Source of the DNA: Rhodoferax sp. UBA4127
Lineage (GTDB): Bacteria > Pseudomonadota > Gammaproteobacteria > Burkholderiales > Burkholderiaceae_C
Direction of reading: 5' to 3'
NCBI GenBank assembly: GCA_002381045.1
Contig: DFWT01000095.1
Location: forward strand, 755 to 17,623
Length of the DNA: 16,869 nt
The stretch's first letter is position 1, and the number at the start of each line of letters is the position of its first letter. This document shows positions 13,635 through 16,869 of this stretch, piece after piece. The notes below the pieces were generated by a model, which had not been told where the DNA came from, searched no databases, and saw nothing but the letters and a program-made list of their open reading frames with translations. A program made the translations under genes and the position numbers.

Positions 13635-15053
13635 TCAAAGTGCACGCGGTTGGTCACGCCGCTTGCTGTGCGCCACCATCAAGGCCAGTAATGCAGATGA
13701 AACCCGGTTGGAAGGTCCGTCTGAACGGCTGGTCAATGCGATTGGCACGCGAGCGCCGAGCACAATGCCTGAGCCGCTTGCGCCAGCCAGGTACTCCAGT
13801 TGTTTGGCCAGCATATTGCCGCTTTCCAGATCGGGCACCGCCATGATGTCCGCATCACCCGCCACGGGGGATTCAATGTGTTTGATGTTGGCAGCGCGCA
13901 GCGAGATGGCGTTGTCAAAAGCCAGAGGCCCATCAAGAATACCGCCAATGATTTGGCCACGGTCTGCCATCTTGCACATGGCTGCGGCATCCAGGGTGGA
14001 GGGTATGTTGGGGTTGACCGTTTCCACCGCTGACAGAATCGCAACTTTTGGCACGGCCACACCCATGATGCGGGCAAAGTCGATGGCGTTTTGAATGATG
14101 TCCACCTTCTCTTGCAAAGTCGGGCGAATATTGAGCGCGGCATCGGTGATCAGCAAGGGTTTGTGGTACAGCGGCACGTCAAACCGAAACACGTGGGACA
14201 TGCGCCGACCGGTGCGGAGTTCCTTGCGCGACAACACGGCATGAATCAGTTCGTCGGTATGCAGACTGCCCTTCATGAGCACTTCCACTTCGCGCTTGGC
14301 AGCCATGTCGGCGGCCATTTCAGCAGCGGCATGGCTGTGTGGCAGGTCGATGATTTCTGCGCCAGTCAAATCGATGCCAGCCTTGTCTGCCACATGGCGA
14401 ATACGCGCCTCGGGGCCCATCAGCACCGGGATCAACAGTCCGTAACGCGCAGCGTCCATGGCACCACTCAAAGACCCATCATCACAGGGATGCACCACAG
14501 CGCAGCGAACGGCCTCCAGCTTACTGCCCATGGCCAGCAGGTCACGAAACCTCGACTGCGGGTCAAACAATTGAATTTGCGGAATGGCCACCCGTGGCAA
14601 GCGGACCTTGACCGAGGGAGCCAGTACCCGAGCCACACCGCTGAGCACCTTTTCACCCCTTTGGTTGAGCACCAGGCAATCCAGTTCCAGGCTGTTTTGC
14701 TGAGCATCCATGGCCGTCACCGTCACTGTCACAGTCAAGGTGTCACCCACCCGCACAGGTTTGACGAAGTGCAGTGCCTGGTCTTGGTAAATCGTGCCAG
14801 GCCCTGGGAACTGGGTGCCCAAAAGCGCAGAAATCAGGGCACCACTCCACATGCCGTGGGCAATCACACCGTGAAAAAGGGTGTCGTTGGCATAGTCAGA
14901 GTCAAGGTGAGCCGGGTTGGTATCGCCTGACACTGCGGCAAAAGCCGAAATGTCTTCCATTGTCAAAGTGCGCAGCAGACGAGCACTTTGTCCCAACTTG
15001 ATCTCGGAAAAAACGAAGTTCTCAACCAATTCAGTGTCCAGGGCCAAATTCAT
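13635..15053 (-). CDS. Bifunctional MaoC-type enoyl-CoA hydratase/phosphate acyltransferase
   Basis: A 472-residue two-domain enzyme. Residues 1-145 are a MaoC/(R)-hydratase hot-dog domain with the motif F-A-A-V-S-G-D-T-N-P-A-H; catalytic Asp44 and His49 are both present. Residues about 165-465 are a phosphate acetyl/butyryltransferase domain (P-C-D-D-G-S-L near 189-195, L-N-I-R-P-T, and an Ala/Gly-rich C-terminus). Expected reactions are hydration of 2-enoyl-CoA and acyl-CoA + Pi to acyl phosphate + CoA. Whether acetyl- or butyryl-CoA is preferred cannot be read. GAGGA sits 5 nt before ATG 15053. With ackA 14 nt downstream the product can be turned to acid plus ATP. Known in databases as this fusion. 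Confidence 0.92.
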   Translation of the reverse strand: MNLALDTELVENFVFSEIKLGQSARLLRTLTMEDISAFAAVSGDTNPAHLDSDYANDTLFHGVIAHGMWSGALISALLGTQFPGPGTIYQDQALHFVKPVRVGDTLTVTVTVTAMDAQQNSLELDCLVLNQRGEKVLSGVARVLAPSVKVRLPRVAIPQIQLFDPQSRFRDLLAMGSKLEAVRCAVVHPCDDGSLSGAMDAARYGLLIPVLMGPEARIRHVADKAGIDLTGAEIIDLPHSHAAAEMAADMAAKREVEVLMKGSLHTDELIHAVLSRKELRTGRRMSHVFRFDVPLYHKPLLITDAALNIRPTLQEKVDIIQNAIDFARIMGVAVPKVAILSAVETVNPNIPSTLDAAAMCKMADRGQIIGGILDGPLAFDNAISLRAANIKHIESPVAGDADIMAVPDLESGNMLAKQLEYLAGASGSGIVLGARVPIALTSRSDGPSNRVSSALLALMVAHSKRRDQPRAL

Positions 15054-15095
15054 AAAGTTCCTCAGTCAAAAAAATTCTGTAAGCAGGTACTGGTC

Positions 15096-15497
15096 TCAGG
15101 GCGCAATGAAAAGTTCGTCCAGGTCCAAGCCATCGGCACCTGGTTTGAAGCCCTGTCGAACCAGATGGGCTTGAGCGTCAATCAGTACCTGACGCGTCAA
15201 TGCCAAACCGTTTTCATTGACGCAAATTGCTTCAAGGTGGTAGCGAAGTGCCAGCAAGCCGCGAAGTTCGTTGCGCTTGTGTGCAACTCGCCTCTCTGAA
15301 CTGCCCTGGAGGACGCCGCCGCCAGCACCAGACTGCCGGCGCTCAACAACAGGCTTTGAGGGTTCAGCCATCAATGCATCTTGCACGGCCTGGCTGTCCA
15401 GGGACAAATCAAGCGCCATGGCCAGGCGAGCAATGCGGGCGTTCAAAGCCTCAAGCGATGCGCTCATGCGTCGTGCTTTGTCGTCGTCAATTTGCAT
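15096..15497 (-). CDS. Uncharacterised small protein, first gene of the acyltransferase-ackA operon
   Basis: A 133-residue soluble protein I do not recognise. The N-terminal third is helical and amphipathic (A-L-N-A-R-I-A-R-L-A-M-A-L-D). A Gly/Ser/Arg-rich loop follows at about residues 52-70, then a second helical part (R-G-L-L-A-L-R-Y-H-L-E-A-I-C) and an acidic C-terminus (D-G-L-D-L-D-E-L). No signal peptide, membrane segment or catalytic motif is evident. AGGA lies 8 nt before ATG 15497. It is 42 nt upstream of the hydratase-acyltransferase gene and shares its strand, so joint expression is likely. A regulatory or scaffold role is only a guess. Confidence 0.65.
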   Translation of the reverse strand: MQIDDDKARRMSASLEALNARIARLAMALDLSLDSQAVQDALMAEPSKPVVERRQSGAGGGVLQGSSERRVAHKRNELRGLLALRYHLEAICVNENGLALTRQVLIDAQAHLVRQGFKPGADGLDLDELFIAP

Positions 15498-15585
15498 CGA
15501 ATGTCCTGGCCAGGTTGCGATGTAGGTGCGGACAACATTTTAGGGTAAACCCTTAGCTGCACCGCACAATAAAATCATCTCTGCA
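15498..15585 (-). promoter_or_regulatory. Upstream region of the acyltransferase-ackA operon with palindrome 15542-15553
   Basis: AGGGT (15542-15546), AA, ACCCT (15549-15553) is a perfect-arm palindrome; flanking T/A bases extend the symmetry slightly. Next to it at 15556-15569 is GCTGCACCGCACAA, which contains a TGC-ACC-GCA dyad core. Both lie between the ompA terminator and the first gene, about 45-70 bp before its ATG, a suitable place for a repressor operator. Promoter boxes are weak by eye (TTGTGC and TACCCT at 16-nt spacing). Confidence 0.5.
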
Positions 15586-15612
15586 ACAAAAAACCCGCCG
15601 AAGCGGGTTTTT
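15586..15612 (-). terminator. Strong intrinsic terminator after ompA
   Basis: AAAAACCCGC (15589-15598) and GCGGGTTTTT (15603-15612) form a 10-bp stem with a CGAA tetraloop. T-runs exist on both strands, so it can act in either direction. It lies 35 bp after the ompA-family stop codon and insulates the next operon. Confidence 0.9.
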
Positions 15613-15646
15613 CTGGATGGGCGGTAAAGGCCCAAAGGGTGTGCAA

Positions 15647-16321
15647 TTACTTGCGTGTACCCACCACTTCGACTTCAACGCGGCGGTTCTTGGCACGGCC
15701 GTCACCGGTCTTGTTGTCAGCCACTGGCTGGGCTTCGCCCTTGCCTTCGGTGTAAACGCGGTTCTTTTCAATGCCCTTGGACACCAAATAGGCTTTAACG
15801 GCTTCCGAGCGCTTGACCGACAGAGTCTGGTTGTAGCCGTCCGTACCCACCGAGTCAGTGTGCCCAACAGCAATGATGACTTCCAGGCTGATGTCTTTCA
15901 CCTTAGAAGCCAGATCATCCAACTTGGCTTTGCCTTCAGGCTTGAGCACAGCCTTGTCAAAGTCAAAGAAGGCATCAGCAGCGTAGGTCACCTTGGCTGG
16001 CGCAGGTGCGGGCGCAGGTGCGGGAGCTGGTGGGGGGGGAGGAGGAGGTACAACCACAGGTGCTGGCGCAGGAGCAGGTGCTGGCGCAGGTGCGGGCGGT
16101 GCAGGCTTAGCAACCACAGGAACAATGGCGCCGTCACAAGTGGCCGCTGCAGTTGCAGGGGTCCAGAAGTTGTCGCGCCAGCAGAGTTCGTTGGTACCGT
16201 TTTTCCAGACGGTGCCGTCAGTGGCACGCCAGTTGTCGATAGCAGTTGCAGTTTGTGCACCAGCAATAGACGCGAATGCGGCAGTAGCGATCACCAAGGC
16301 GATTTTGTTCAGTTTCTTCAT
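15647..16321 (-). CDS. ompA: OmpA-family outer-membrane/peptidoglycan-binding protein
   Basis: A 224-residue protein anchoring the outer membrane to peptidoglycan. From ATG 16321 (perfect AAGGAG, 4 nt spacer) it has a signal peptide cut after A-G-A near residue 22. A short Trp-rich segment with two Cys (47 and 62, possible disulfide) follows. A Pro/Ala linker occupies about residues 72-109. The C-terminal OmpA domain (about 112-222) has G-H-T-D-S-V-G with peptidoglycan-binding Asp156 and Arg171 in S-V-K-R-S-E-A. The eight-strand barrel of E. coli OmpA is absent, so it resembles the short betaproteobacterial form. The linker contains a run of eight C on the coding strand (16032-16039). Highly expressed in relatives. 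Confidence 0.92.
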   Translation of the reverse strand: MKKLNKIALVIATAAFASIAGAQTATAIDNWRATDGTVWKNGTNELCWRDNFWTPATAAATCDGAIVPVVAKPAPPAPAPAPAPAPAPVVVPPPPPPPAPAPAPAPAPAKVTYAADAFFDFDKAVLKPEGKAKLDDLASKVKDISLEVIIAVGHTDSVGTDGYNQTLSVKRSEAVKAYLVSKGIEKNRVYTEGKGEAQPVADNKTGDGRAKNRRVEVEVVGTRK

Positions 16322-16566
16322 ATTTCTCCTTAAGGGAAAAGTTCGCAGCAAAGCTGCTCAAATGTCTGACGCTTGCAGTGCCTATCACCACTCACGGTCG
16401 GACGATTGTGCCACAGAGATAGATCAGTGCACAGCCATGCGTCATGCACCCTCATCTAAATGTCACAACGGTTGGCCAAGCCGATGCCTCGTTGCAAGTT
16501 CGCGACACAAGCGCAGCTTAAAATCTCTCCGCCCATCTCGCCCCTGACCAGCTCCAAGCACCCTCC
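16322..16566. promoter_or_regulatory. Divergent intergenic region ompA/gyrA
   Basis: 245 bp between two divergent genes, so it must hold both promoters. The ompA ribosome site and leader hairpin are clear. For gyrA a TAAAAT at 16519-16524 is -10-like, but no -35 at normal spacing is convincing. No Shine-Dalgarno precedes the gyrA ATG. Confidence 0.6.
16345..16357 (-). promoter_or_regulatory. Stem-loop in the ompA leader
   Basis: GCAGC-AAA-GCTGC is a 5-bp hairpin in the untranslated leader, about 23 nt before the ompA start. Leader hairpins are known to stabilise ompA mRNA in enterobacteria; a similar role here is inference. Confidence 0.35.
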
Positions 16567-16869
16567 ATGACCCAGTTCGCCAAAGAAACCCTGCCCACCA
16601 GCCTTGCGGACGAAATGCGCCGCAGCTACTTGGATTACGCCATGAGCGTGATCGTTGGTCGGGCCTTGCCGGATGCACGCGACGGATTGAAACCCGTGCA
16701 CCGGCGCGTGCTTTTTGCCATGCACGAGCTGAACAATGACTGGAACAAGTCATATAAGAAGTCGGCGCGCATCGTGGGCGATGTGATTGGTAAGTACCAC
16801 CCGCACGGCGATCAATCGGTGTACGACACCATCGTTCGTATGGCGCAAGATTTTTCCATGCGCCACATG
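16567..16869 (+). CDS. gyrA: DNA gyrase subunit A, N-terminal part (cut by window edge)
   Basis: Breakage-reunion subunit of DNA gyrase, which introduces negative supercoils using ATP. The first 101 residues are visible and align without gaps to E. coli GyrA numbering: S-Y-L-D-Y-A-M-S-V-I-V-G-R at 20-32, L-K-P-V-H-R-R at 41-47 and the K-Y-H-P-H-G-D loop at 76-82. Residue 83, Ser in E. coli, is Gln here (codon CAA, 16813-16815) and residue 84 is Ser; Asp87 is kept. The catalytic Tyr lies beyond the window. The start ATG 16567 fits family length although no ribosome site is seen. Confidence 0.96.
   Translation, partial: MTQFAKETLPTSLADEMRRSYLDYAMSVIVGRALPDARDGLKPVHRRVLFAMHELNNDWNKSYKKSARIVGDVIGKYHPHGDQSVYDTIVRMAQDFSMRHM

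Noticed and set aside
16492..16524. TTGCAA/TAAAAT as a gyrA promoter
   Set aside because: Spacing of 21 nt is too long for a normal sigma-70 promoter.

Overview
The window looks like a chromosomal segment of a betaproteobacterium of the order Burkholderiales, most likely Comamonadaceae (Rhodoferax/Polaromonas-like). This is inferred from protein flavour and gene order: glnA - DUF4124 - ntrB - ntrC, a MaoC-phosphotransacetylase fusion next to ackA, and a short barrel-less OmpA gene divergent from gyrA. No rRNA, tRNA or CRISPR array was found.

Region 1 (1-about 3890) is the distal end of an integrative conjugative element. It holds the end of a trb-type (P-type) mating-pair-formation operon: trbF (5' end outside the window), trbG, trbI and a DUF2274 gene. 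These genes are packed with stop/start overlaps. An AlpA-type DNA-binding protein follows. After it comes about 290 bp without a convincing gene, containing a hairpin, a duplicated GGGGGTA motif and a consensus IHF site. This is the likely element/chromosome junction, although the exact att core cannot be fixed from one end.

Region 2 (3941-9850) is chromosomal. xth (exonuclease III) is on the + strand. On the - strand lies the nitrogen-control cluster glnA, a DUF4124 gene, ntrB and ntrC. glnA has its own strong intrinsic terminator. Upstream it has a sigma-54 type -24/-12 element and an almost perfect NtrC enhancer dyad, so the NtrBC pair encoded here probably controls glnA directly. A terminator hairpin also follows ntrC.

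Region 3 (9838-12331, - strand) carries a CinA/MoaB-fold molybdopterin-binding-domain protein overlapping an EI24/CysZ-like membrane protein gene, then an RsuA-type 16S rRNA pseudouridine synthase.

Region 4 (12430-15570, - strand) is an acyl-CoA/acyl-phosphate operon: a small uncharacterised protein, a MaoC hydratase-phosphate acyltransferase fusion, and acetate kinase. A perfect-arm palindrome lies in its upstream region.

Region 5 (15586-16869) is an OmpA-family outer-membrane protein gene (-) with a strong terminator, divergent from the 5' part of gyrA (+), which runs off the right edge. GyrA has glutamine, not serine or threonine, at the position equivalent to E. coli Ser83.

I see no clearly unprecedented multi-gene system. 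The most rewarding places are the conjugative-element boundary with its att-like motifs, the trbI-coupled DUF2274 gene, the glnA control region, the acyltransferase/kinase operon with its palindrome, and the GyrA Gln83 residue.
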